Shown here: in pieces, positions 11,832-22,178 of the stretch
How the letters are laid out: each line of letters starts with the position of its first letter
How positions within the stretch are numbered: the stretch's first letter is position 1
Source of the DNA: Haliclystus octoradiatus
Lineage: Eukaryota; Cnidaria; Staurozoa; Stauromedusae; Haliclystidae
Direction of reading: 5' to 3'
DNA length: 64,000 nucleotides
NCBI GenBank assembly: GCA_916610825.1
Contig: OU744448.1
Coordinates: 20,997,032 to 21,061,031, forward strand
The notes under the pieces: generated by a model
Told to the model about the DNA's origin: nothing
The model's database searches: none
What the model saw: the letters and a program-made list of their open reading frames with translations, nothing else
Position numbers and translations under genes: made by a program

Positions 11832-13429
11832 CTTCCTATCTCCGAGGATATATTTGTTTTGTTGATATACTTCCATAAAAAAATGTTCTTGGATATTCCA
11901 TTTCAACATTGGACTTTTGTATGAGTAAATGATTTGCATTCTCATTATGTTTCTATGCTTTGTTTATGTTAGGCTGTGGAAATTACAATCTGCTCTACAA
12001 ATGTACGAACATAAGTACAAGTGACTTTAAGAATTTCCTTCCTGGATTATGAATGAAAATATGTATTGGAGAGTGCTAAATCAGATTAAATCATGGACTA
12101 TAAATCATTGCTCACCTTTGGTATCAAGTTGACAAAAAGCATATGTATTTCAAAAGTTCAAATGCAATCAACCAATTGACCTATATGATTTACTAAGTGA
12201 TGGATCGAAGAGACACATGATGACAAGACTTTGAGTCTTTCAGCACTTGGTGATACAAAATGATGGATGTTACAATACCAAAATTGCATTTATTCCACAA
12301 TTTCAATTGTTAATTTTCTTTGCTATCCGACGTTTATCTACTATTACAGTACTAGACCAACATATTGTATTGCAAGCTGGATTTTAAAATCATTACTTCA
12401 GAATCTTGATTATCAAATTAAAGCATGGCTATGGATACTCAAATAACTTACATCCCTGAAACTTATGCTGTCAAAATCTGTGAAAATTTTCAATGGCCTA
12501 TCTATATCACACAATACAATAATTGTTTATGCTGCTCTTAAGTTTATTGTAAAATAGTCTTCAAGGTATCAGACAATCATTTATATGTAAATATATCAAC
12601 ATTTAGAGCCGAGGGACAATGTATTTCAAATGTTAATATTTTTATTTGTGTCTATTTTGGAATGTCTTAATATGAGTTTAGCGTCTGATGACATATGAAT
12701 GTTTGCATTTTTCCATTGTAGTAACTAATAAATTTACCTGGGCTCTTACTTCCGTAATTTACAGAAACCGGTATTGCACTGAACTCTAAAGTATATTAAA
12801 ACTACATATCTGTTTTCCTGACTCCCAGCTTTGTCCATTTTATCATTCCTCCTTTGATTACAAATACTGATTACTGTTTTAAAATAATGCTATTATACTG
12901 CTTCTATATAAACAATGGACCTCATTTGACCTGTTCAACTCTTATAAGAAGTGTTTCAAAAATTGCTGAAACATGAAAACAGACAAACAATGGGGATATT
13001 ATATATTGTAAACTGTATCAGTCCATGTAACTATAATGGCCAACGGTTTTTGTTTGTTTTGTATTTCATCTCAAAACATGTTTCTGAGCTGGAGAAAAAT
13101 AATCATGTGTCTGTGAATGCAAAATTGCCCAAACTATTAAGGATGTCTCATGAAAATGTATGTAATTTCACGTTCATGAATCGTACATGAATTCTTTTCT
13201 CAGAGACTTCCCTGATTTGTCTTATAGAATTTCTTAATCTGAGACTAGTTTTTACAACAAACTTTAGCCAATTTGAATTAACTCGTACAACGTGTCCTCT
13301 ATGTTAGGAATGTTTACAACTTTATTTTATCTGGATGGTAAGATGAACCATTATACTGGTCACTAGAAAAATTCACAATAAAAAAGACAAGATTAGTATC
13401 AATTATTTTGTACATTTTATTTGCTATAG
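11832..13429. other. Interior of the 9.7-kb block, no gene seen
   Basis: AT-rich non-coding DNA. The open frame at 12951-13190 has no recognisable domain. Confidence 0.5.
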
Positions 13430-14910
13430 GAAATACAGTGGAAATACAACATTCTTCTTCAATGGGTATTTTGATCAATTGTCAACATTTTTCTTCAAAA
13501 TCACTCCAGAGTATTTATCTACACCAGATAAAGTATTCCAGCGAGTTTCAATAAGAATAATTTTCAAATGTTGCTTTTATACTCAAAAACTGTTTTGTGG
13601 GATGGGGTATATACAGTGGACATGCACAATTCTCGTTCAATAGGTATTTCAGTCAATTGGTAATATTTTACTTAAAAATCATACCAGAGTATTTATCTAC
13701 ATCAGATAAAGTATTCCAGCGAGTTTCAATAAAAATAATTTTCAAATGTTCTTTTTATACTCAAAAACTGTTTTGTGGGATAGGGTATATACAGTGGATA
13801 TGCACAATTCTCGTTCAATAGGTATTTCAGTCAATTGATAATATTTTATCAAAAATCATACCAGAGTATTTATCTACATCAGATAAAGTATTCCAGCGAG
13901 TTTCAATAAAAATAATTTTGAAATGTTGTTTTTATACTCAAAAACTGTTTTGTGGGATAGGGTATATACAGTGGACATGCACAATTCTCGTTCAATAGGT
14001 ATTTCAGTCAATTGATAATATTTTACTTAAAAATCATACCAGAGTATTTATCTACACCAGATAAAGTATTCCAGTTAGTTTCAATAAAAATAATTTTGAA
14101 ATGTTGTTTTTATACTCAAAAACTGTTTTGTGGGATAGGGTATATACAGTGGACATGCACAATTCTCGTTCAATAGGTATTTCAGTCAATTGATAATATT
14201 TTACTTAAAAATCATACCAGAGTATTTATCTACACCAGATAAAGTATTCCAGTTAGTTTCAATAAAAATAATTTTGAAATGTTGTTTTTATACTCAAAAA
14301 CTGTTTTGTGGGATAGGGTATATACAGTGGACATGCACAATTCTCGTTCAATAGGTATTTCAGTCAATTGATAATATTTTACTTAAAAATCATACCAGAG
14401 TATTTATCTACATCAGATAAAGTATTCCAGCGAGTTTCAATAAAAATAATTTTGAAATGTTGTTTTTATACTCAAAAACTGTTTTGTGGGATAGGGTATA
14501 TACAGTGGACATGCACAATTCTCGTTCAATAGGTATTTCAGTCAATTGATAATATTTTACTTAAAAATCATACCAGAGTATTTATCTACACCAGATAAAG
14601 TATTCCAGTTAGTTTCAATAAAAATAATTTTGAAATGTTGTTTTTATACTCAAAAACTGTTTTGTTGGATAGGGTATATACAGTGGACATGCACAATTCT
14701 CGTTCAATAGGTATTTCAGTCAATTGATAATATTTTACTTAAAAATCATACCAGAGTATTTATCTACACCAGATAAAGTATTCCAGTTAGTTTCAATAAA
14801 AATAATTTTGAAATGTTGTTTTTATACTCAAAAACTGTTTTGTGGGATAGGGTATATACAGTGGACATGCACAATTCTCGTTCAATAGCTATTTCAGTCA
14901 TTTGTTTATA
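13430..14910. repeat. 178-bp satellite array, about eight units with a 3-unit higher-order pattern
   Basis: Using GGTATTTCAG as anchor, units begin at about 13465, 13643, 13821, 13998, 14176, 14354, 14532 and 14710, and a degenerating copy begins at 14888. Spacing is 178 bp, with one unit of 177 bp. The first unit is the most diverged and the last breaks down. Two variants alternate: ATCAG...CAGCGAG and ACCAG...CAGTTAG. Their order in units 3-8 is CG, TT, TT, CG, TT, TT, which implies a 534-bp trimer duplicated once. No coding function is inferred. Confidence 0.95.
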
Positions 14911-17244
14911 GAAAATCACATCAGGAGATGTAAGAACACCAGAGAAAGAGTTCCTAAGAATTTTAGCGAACATTTACTTCAAAGGTTAAACTAACGCATT
15001 CTTGCTTTGGGGGATTTTGCATAGATGTCAATAGTTGATGAGGAATGGTTTTCATGCAGTGAAAATCATCAAATATTGCATAGTAAACCCATTTAGTAGC
15101 ATGTTGTTAACCTTAAGAAAGAAATCATATCAAGAGGCATTCAGGCGTTTAACAGTAACAGTTTTAAGAGGAGATTATCATTGAAACTAAATTCTTCAAG
15201 AGGCAATGTTACTGTCTCTATGACGTAAATTGAGCTATCTCGATACATTGACTTATAGCACAGATATATGACCTACCTATTGCAGAGTCGCAAGTTGGAA
15301 CAAACACAATCAATCACAAAATCTAACGCATATTCAATATATAGCTATTATCATATGTATAATAGATTGCTAAACATTTCTAGAGCATAATCAATGTTAC
15401 ATTAGTTACAGTCTTATATAATCCCAACTTTATTCCAATTGAGTTTGTTGTACAAATTTAAAGTATTTGTAAATTTGTAGGCGGCATACAATTTATAGCT
15501 AATGTTACAATCTCAAACAGTCTGTTTACAGATGTAAAATGATCATGATAAATTTACAGGTGTTGCCATGTAAACACAGTCTGAGGTGTATTTGGTTTCT
15601 TCAAGTTTTGCTCAAGTACAAATCAAATTGGTCATATTCTTGGTTAATGGTAACTTATGTAAATTAACCATCTTTTTATGGTGGTCATTACTTTAGCAAT
15701 ATTCCAAACAGTTCATTACAAAGTGTTATAATATAGTTATTGGAACTAGCGATGTCCTTCATTCCAATGTGGTGTAAACAATGGTTTCAGCATTAGCTTG
15801 CCATATTGCTATTGTTCAACATCATAGAGTAAACAGATACAGATGATAAATCATATGGTCTCAGTTTATGAAATAAGGTGATTTGTGCAATTTGAATATC
15901 TGGCAACTTGTTCATGCCGATTGGACATAATAGCTTTGGAATAACCAATCCCATCGTGCATTACACAGAAACGACCTCTGGCACGAAGCTATTTGTCCTC
16001 ATATCCTATAAAAGATTGGATAACAAGAAGTTAATATATCGAGTAAGAAGCATGTCATATTTAAAACAAATTCTACATCTTTGTTGTGTTGTTGGAACGT
16101 CCAGAATTAATGAGTCAATTGACTAGGGCAGAAGTATTAAATTGACCATGAAAAAGAAATGTCATACAGGATATTAGCAAAAGCATTAATCCAGAACTAG
16201 TAAAATTTTTAAAAAGTATTTCTAAAATCTTCAAAATGTAGATGGGATGACATTGTTTTGACAAATAGTTGGTTAATTAGTAACACAGTTTTAAATGCTA
16301 TAGTTTGAATGCAACTACTTTCAGATTATTGCCAGCAAGTGTTAACTTGTTTGTTATACAAATGCATGTTTGGCAATTAATTGATTATAGAAGCTCTACC
16401 GGTAGACAACTTGGTATATGTGTCTACTTGTCAAATACAGTAATGGTTAAAACTTTAGTGGTTCAGTTACCACACTATTTTCAACAGTTTAAACAATCCA
16501 GCAAATCTAGCTAGCTAATTTTGTAAACAAGCTGATTAAAAAGTAGGTCCTATAATATGAGAAATAATTTTTCAAAACAGTTAAAGTGGCATGACCAGTA
16601 TATAGGTCTAACTTTATTCGCTTTTTTCTCTATCTACTTGTGTAAAAACAGTATATCTTTAGAACTTGATATGAAATAAGCAGCCATTCAGACAAAGAAG
16701 CAAACCATAACACAACTGATCTATTTAAAGCAAAGCAGCAATCATTGGTAATATCATGAGATGATCCTGACCAGTTGGTCAAGGCTGAAGTAAACTTGTA
16801 GTGAAGCATAATACAGTATAGCATATCAGACACTGGAGCTGTTTCCATTTATTGCATGGCTGCTTTATCATTCCTTTCTAAGTAGCTTTATAGCCTATAT
16901 AATAGATCTGATTGCAGAAGTAAAATCTTGCAACGATATACTAATGAAGTCAATACATCGGTAGGCCTAGTCTGTGAACTAAATTTTGAATTATTTTGAT
17001 TGGTGTAGACAATATAAATAGCCTAGTATTTTGATAATTTTTTCGTTTCAATGAGCATGTACCTAACATCATTGGTCATGAACCAGTATTTTTGATTTAA
17101 AGTTATTAGATGTATCTATAGGTGTAAGCAGTCTGGCCTATTAAGGTTGATATGTGTGTGTGGAGTAAATGTGGTCTGAGCTGTGTTATCCATGTAACTG
17201 TTGGCTCAAATTATAATAATTTCAATATTGGAAAGAATGCCGTT
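14911..17244. other. Interior of the 9.7-kb block, no gene seen
   Basis: AT-rich DNA with short open frames (15908-16126, 16305-16514, 16630-16848) that show no domain or codon pattern I can recognise. Confidence 0.5.
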
Positions 17245-18111
17245 CAGGGTGACACAAACAGTCCGAACCTGCGAACGTAGTTCGCCGAAGTTAAGGAAAA
17301 ATTCCGAAGTTTACTTTCATTTATTTCTTCTGCAATTCGAAGAAAACTAATTTTATCATCTTCATTTTTTGAATCCAAAGATCTTGCCTTCGGAAATGTT
17401 AAAACTGAACAATAATCTCAAAAAATGTTGGATTTTGACTCATAAAATGATATTAAACAGCGAGAAAAGTTATTGTTTTGGCCATTTTCCCGCTTCATTT
17501 CCACGTGCTAACTGAAGCGTGATCAAGAAATGCCTCCACGGCTTCCTTTTTTTTCTAATTAGCATAACAAAGAGATGAAAAATGACAATTGAAAGCTGAT
17601 CAAGATGGCTGCTCAACACAAAACACGATCTCAAGAATCAGAAACTAGTGATCATTAAATGGCCTATACTTTCTGGTTGGAATAGAACAATTTAATTGAG
17701 CATACAGAGAAAATGATTGGGTTTAATTTCAATTTCTGCTTTTAATCAAACTCTCTTACTTTGATTACAAAGCATTGTTTTTTGAGAACTTTCAGCTTAC
17801 AAAAATGCATTCAGCTTAGTAGATATTCTGCTTGTAAAAGAATGAAAGTTTTATAGCAATAATTACAGTCCATACATCAAGTATATGCCATTTGGTTTAG
17901 TTTATTTATATAGTTTTGGAAATTACACTTAATTTTTGTTTGAATAACTATTCTGATTGTTAATTTGAACCTTTCCTAAAATAAATTCCTATGCACAAAC
18001 TGATTTTGGATATTGGAAATGGAGTAGAGACTACAGTTATCGAAAAAAATCCGAAGGTTACATGTGATTGAAGGTTGGTTCGCCGAAGGCAAAACATTTT
18101 GTGCCACCCTG
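17245..18111. mobile_element. 867-bp hAT-type MITE
   Basis: The ends are CAGGGTGACACAAA and, in reverse complement, CAGGGTGGCACAAAA, typical of hAT termini (CAGGG). A perfect 8-bp target duplication ATGCCGTT lies at 17237-17244 and 18112-18119, as expected for hAT transposition. Subterminal GTTCGCCGAAG words occur near both ends. There is no transposase frame, so it is non-autonomous. It is nested in the 9.7-kb block. Confidence 0.9.
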
Positions 18112-18426
18112 ATGCCGTTTGCAGGCAAGATATTAAACGCAGATTCGCTTTTGCTGATGAAACCCTACCTAGATGCATTTTTAATATCATGTCAAATTTA
18201 TATAGAATCAAATCACTTCAGCATACTTGTTGAATGTCCATGCCAAAAGAGCTTGCATGTCTGTTTTGGCTGCACACACAAATGCTCCAAAATTTAGTTT
18301 TTTGAGAGAAACACAGAAATGTAGGCCTAAAGGTGTGTAGTCAATAGTCATGGACTCACTATCATATCTGTTTTAATTTATTGAAATTGAGACGCGCAAT
18401 CATTTTCGTGGCTGAAATTCAAACCA

Positions 18427-18865
18427 CGCATTTCATAATTTTATCCGTATTTTATAAGAACATGACATAATTTCCATGATTATTTAGATGTTATATCCAA
18501 AATTTGCCAACATATGTGATCCGTCCGACGTCCGTGCAAAATTACACCAGAATTTGGCTTTCAGCCGCGCATTTTCAGAGCAATAATACCACCTTGGCCG
18601 CGCACAATGCAACCTTTCCAATCTGGAACACTGCGATTGGGACATTGAGCACAGCAACGGACAATGCGACCAGATTAGAAGAATGCTGTTTTCAGGCAAG
18701 ATCTTGGCCGCGCGAGCACTCCTGCTGCTGGCATTTCGTAATTTTATCCATGTTTTACAAGAAAATGTCAACATTTCCATGATTATTTACATTTTATATC
18801 AAAACCTTTCTTAAATGTAAAGGCCTAATTAATCCACCCACGCAAAATTGCACCAGAATTTGGCT
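18427..18865. repeat. Diverged local tandem duplication (period about 300 bp)
   Basis: The text around 18427-18560 (CATTTCATAATTTTATCCG... CACCAGAATTTGGCT) recurs at 18731-18865 with many changes. The central part contains CCGCGC-rich words. The opposing open frames at 18484-18780 and 18504-18782 are shadows of one another and not convincing genes. Confidence 0.6.
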
Positions 18866-19142
18866 ATGCTGTCTGATAGCAGATAATCGTGCAGTGTACG
18901 AGGAAATTACTGAGACAGACCATATAGCAAGATGAAAAGCTAGGACTAATAATTTAATTGATAGCTCATGGTCAATTGGTCATGATTGATCATTTGATCA
19001 TGACATATTTACGTTATTATCGGGCATATGTTATCCAAAATAGCTGTGTTTATCCTCATTTAATTACATTAAATGAATGAACGTTCAATTACAATAACCC
19101 TAATAAAAGAAGACTTACCTTTGGATGGATAGAGTGTATTAT

Positions 19143-19393
19143 TCCAATCCAATAGTATTTTTAGATCTTGCTAGGATCTGATTTTAAAATTTATCAGTGA
19201 GTTTCGATAGAAATGAAAGGCAGCTTGCTGGCCTTTTGATGAAGTCTCATCTGATTTCGCGGTTCTAATTCCAATCTGAAAGACTGGGGAGATTTCAGGA
19301 GATTTAGTAGCCTAAAATCATCTTACTCTACATATTGATTCAAGATTCAGGATCACCGTTACCAGTAATGTGATTTGGAGACGGATAGGGTGG
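19143..19393 (-). repeat. Right 251-bp terminal inverted repeat of the 9.7-kb block
   Basis: Inverse copy of 9651-9901, ending GGATAGGGTGG and followed by AGAAA (19394-19398). Confidence 0.85.
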
Positions 19394-19398
19394 AGAAA

Positions 19399-19964
19399 CA
19401 TGTTTTGCTTACGTCTTCAAGATGAAGACTTCATCTATATTGTTTCTTTATAAATTCGATATGTATATAGTATATACCCTCACGCTATAAGCGATGCCTA
19501 TAGTACTCAACACAAAGCAAACATTTAAATTGAATATTGACAAGCCATATTGCTGTATGAAATCATAGGTATTTTGTACGTGAGACAAATCATTTTCTTT
19601 AGCAGACTTGTATTTCAAAAAACGTTTTACCGCTATGTAATATTGACGGATGTAAATAAGAAAACAAACTAATTGCGTGGTATTGAGAAACATAGAACCT
19701 TTTATTCTATTCTCAAAAGGCTCATTATGTGAAACGTGAGTTAGATTGATTGATTGGTTTGTAATGCACACATTAAAGAATGCTCTAATGCTTGGTTGAT
19801 AATTATCCATTTGATGAACCACATCTGCCTCGACCTTTTAATTTATTGGTACAAATAAAACATGCCCCACGTGACCAGCTACTTGAAGGAAAGAATCATA
19901 CAAACCGTCTTCTCGAAAAATTTTATATTATATAATTGTTACGAAAGAGATATAATTAAAAACT
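19399..19964. other. 5' flank of the first GPCR gene
   Basis: About 560 bp between the inverted-repeat block and the GPCR start codon. The minus-strand frame at 19448-19822 (124 codons) has no recognisable domain, and I do not call it a gene. The promoter and any 5' UTR exon of the GPCR probably lie here but cannot be pinpointed. Confidence 0.45.
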
Positions 19965-20954
19965 ATGAATAATTCTCAAGAATCCCTGACAACCTATGAG
20001 CAAAATTGCTTATCCTCACGGGAAAGTCTGGACATGGAAACAAGCGTCGAATGGGAGTCAACATTTGCTGGCACAATTTCAATAATATTGTCTGTACCTG
20101 TAATTTTTTTAAACTTGTTATTTTTATTGGCACTTTGGCGGATACAAAGTTTACGAACACCTTGTAATATGATATTATTAACTTCAGCTGTTAGTGATTT
20201 ATTAGCTGGCATATTTCAATTGCAATTATATGGCTTTCTTCTTGTTACACAATTACAGTTATCATGTAGGGTGTTGATAGCTGCCTCAGTTTTTGGAATG
20301 GCAATATTTATGATGTCTGCAATAGGAATTGCATTGATTGCAACAGATAGATACATTGCAATATTTTATCCCTTTTTTTACGCGAAGTGGGGTAAAACAA
20401 ACCATAATATTACCATTTTGATAGTGACATCAACACTCTGTTTATTGATTGCCTCGTTCAGTGTCTTAACAAGAAAATTTGCATTATATACTAATAGCTA
20501 CCTTGCAATCTTGGTGTTTGTCATAATTTGGAATAATTTTGTTCATGCTAAAGCAATGTGCTTGTCACGTCGATTAAGAGTTCGTAGCATTCAATGTTCA
20601 ACGTCAAATCAGAAGTTACGCGAGAGTAGAAACATTGGAACGATGATGCTGCTTATATTTGTAGCAATGATTGTTTGTTATGTACCATTTTTTGTGCTTG
20701 AGATTCTGAGGTACATGACAGATGATGCTGATGGACGTTATCACAGACCAAGAGTATTTTGTTATTTATTTCTAATGTCAAACTCTGTAGTTAATCCGAT
20801 TATTTACTTTTGGAAGATTCATCGAATTCGGATTGAGATTTTTAAATCAATAGGGATACGTTATGGTCTATCTTCTATGAGATCTAGTAAAGTGGAAGAT
20901 ATAAATAATGTAACGACAAAAAGAACCACTCAAGAGATATGTGATCCACGGTAG
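19965..20954 (+). CDS. Class A (rhodopsin-like) GPCR, intronless
   Basis: A 329-residue seven-transmembrane receptor of the plasma membrane, expected to couple an extracellular ligand to heterotrimeric G proteins. Class A landmarks are N50 in TM1 (FLNLLFL), D78 in TM2 (VSDLLAG), C101 at the top of TM3, DRY at 128-130, CYVP at 238-241 in TM6 and NPIIY at 277-281 in TM7. The extracellular loop between TM4 and TM5 is very short (about KFALYTNSY) with no cysteine, and TM5 lacks the usual proline. Both features recall the melanocortin/S1P/cannabinoid/adenosine group rather than peptide receptors. The N-terminus is short with no signal peptide; Asn2 is in a glycosylation sequon. It is a paralogue of the GPCR triplicated downstream (same length and motif spacing). 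The ligand is unknown. Confidence 0.9.
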   Translation: MNNSQESLTTYEQNCLSSRESLDMETSVEWESTFAGTISIILSVPVIFLNLLFLLALWRIQSLRTPCNMILLTSAVSDLLAGIFQLQLYGFLLVTQLQLSCRVLIAASVFGMAIFMMSAIGIALIATDRYIAIFYPFFYAKWGKTNHNITILIVTSTLCLLIASFSVLTRKFALYTNSYLAILVFVIIWNNFVHAKAMCLSRRLRVRSIQCSTSNQKLRESRNIGTMMLLIFVAMIVCYVPFFVLEILRYMTDDADGRYHRPRVFCYLFLMSNSVVNPIIYFWKIHRIRIEIFKSIGIRYGLSSMRSSKVEDINNVTTKRTTQEICDPR

Positions 20955-21399
20955 CAGTTGCACGTGGGTGCTAGAAATAATATAGTTGCTATCATTTGTA
21001 TCAATAGTTCGATAGATTATATTTATGCAGCTTTCATATATTGATAAGAAGCCGTTAGCTTACACATTTAATAACAAAACTCTATATATGGCAACATAGT
21101 TTTATTCATGATCACTAAGTTTCAACGTTGCTAACGTCATCATCAGGTGATTTTAAAAATTACCTGAATCAAAATTTTACTAATTTAATAGCTGTAGGTA
21201 TAGCTTTCTTTTATGTAATGACAAGCAATGTACTTTAACCTTTTTAGATTTTCCCTTGATAGAAACGTATAAATGTTTGAATCCTATAAATATCAAACTG
21301 TACATAAATTTAATTTTTAATTGATGTTAGTAACGTTGAAACGTATAGTGACCGCGAATAAAAGTCTGTTGCCATTGAATTTTGTTAGTAAACTATCAT
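20955..21399. other. Spacer between GPCR and tandem unit 1, with a TIR MITE
   Basis: 3' flank of the GPCR followed by the inverted-repeat element at 21072-21387. Unit 1 of the tandem array begins at 21400, only 12 bp beyond that element. Confidence 0.6.
21072..21387. mobile_element. TIR MITE with CUGAUGA/GAAAC-type terminal structures
   Basis: The left end TAACAAAACTC...ATGGCAACAT is inverted at the right end (TTTTGTTA at 21387). Arms of about 75 bp match at roughly 80% and include a TTTTATT word and GTTTCAACGTT. Read outward, the left arm gives CTGATGATGACGTTAGCAAC followed by GTTGAAAC (minus strand 21146-21119). The right arm gives a related TTGATGTTAGTAACGTTGAAAC (21321-21342). No coding capacity. 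Confidence 0.65.
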
Positions 21400-21994
21400 A
21401 TATTTATTCATTAATGTAGGCATGTATCGCTATGGTGTGTTTAGAGACTTATATGGCTTGAATGATACAAAAAATATAGTTATATTTATCATTATATATG
21501 CTGTGAATGTGTAACGATACTGGATTAAGATATATAGGATAAATCGTTACTAGAAAATACACATATACGAGACAATGATGAATCGTTATTTAGGTCTTGT
21601 TCTAATGACGGTAGGCAGAGGACTGTTATTGATATAGTTATATAAGTGAATTCAATGATTAAATATTGGAATACATGACTGAGAGGCGTAATGATAAGAG
21701 GCTAAAATATTATACACTACAATTGCCTGTGAAGCATTTTTGTTAATATTTTTTACTTCAGTTTTTATGTCAGAAGTACCAATAGCTTAATCCAGGCAAA
21801 CGTCCATACTTTTGATATACGGAGATGTTCAAATATTAAAGATCGAGAACCTTTTTCAAAATTCAGGAACAAATTTTGTTAAAACTGGATTTCTAAGTGT
21901 ATAACTATTGTTGTGATGAACTCAAACTCCTAGAATAGTATAACCTTTTCTTTAATATAAATATAATAATGATAACTAATAACTATAATAGTAT

Positions 21995-22178
21995 AATAAG
22001 AGACAAAGATGAGGCAAAAACCTTTTTCCGTTATGCAGAGTTTCACGCGTTTAATTGCGATCATCAGAAGGTAATACTGTCTGAATATTGCAATTAATTA
22101 CATTCTGAGGATCTCAATTAGACGAGTGAAATTCTGAGTAACGGAAAAAGGCTTATGGCTTCATCTTTGTCTCTTATT
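21995..22178. mobile_element. 184-bp TIR MITE with paired CUGANGA-stem-GAAA arms (unit 1, full length)
   Basis: The termini AATAAGAGACAAAGATGAGG and CTCTTATT (inverted) are followed inward by inverted CCTTTTTCCGTTA. Reading outward, the left arm on the minus strand has CTGATGATCGC-AATTAAAC-GCGTGAAAC (22067-22040). The right arm on the plus strand has CTGAGGATCTC-AATTAGAC-GAGTGAAA (22105-22131). The stem bases differ but remain complementary (CGC/GCG versus CTC/GAG). The equivalents at 40228-40317 and 53570-53659 are internally deleted and have lost these arms. Confidence 0.7.

Larger units (their letters stand above)
9651..19393. mobile_element. Candidate 9.7-kb non-autonomous TIR element carrying a satellite array
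   Basis: Inverted arms at 9651-9901 and 19143-19393, both 251 bp, start CCACCCTATCCGTCTCC at the outer ends and agree over their whole length with scattered changes. Similarity stops abruptly at the outer edge, where the direct repeat AGAAA is found on both sides. This is the signature of one transposition unit of 9,743 bp. Inside there is no open frame above about 100 codons and no recognisable transposase, polymerase, integrase or capsid text. The contents are a 178-bp satellite array (13430-14910), a 74-bp hairpin element, an 867-bp hAT-type MITE and a diverged local duplication. Alternatively, two copies of a 251-bp dispersed repeat happen to lie in inverted orientation; the matched flanks argue against this, but a 5-bp A-rich match could be chance. 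Confidence 0.55.

Noticed and set aside
9651-19393. Polinton/Maverick interpretation of the 9.7-kb block
   Set aside because: Size and long inverted repeats fit, but there is no polymerase, integrase, protease or capsid frame, the duplication is 5 bp rather than 6 bp, and the ends do not start with AG.
19448-19822. 124-codon minus-strand frame upstream of the first GPCR
   Set aside because: No recognisable domain or homologue and no supporting structure; most likely chance in AT-rich DNA.
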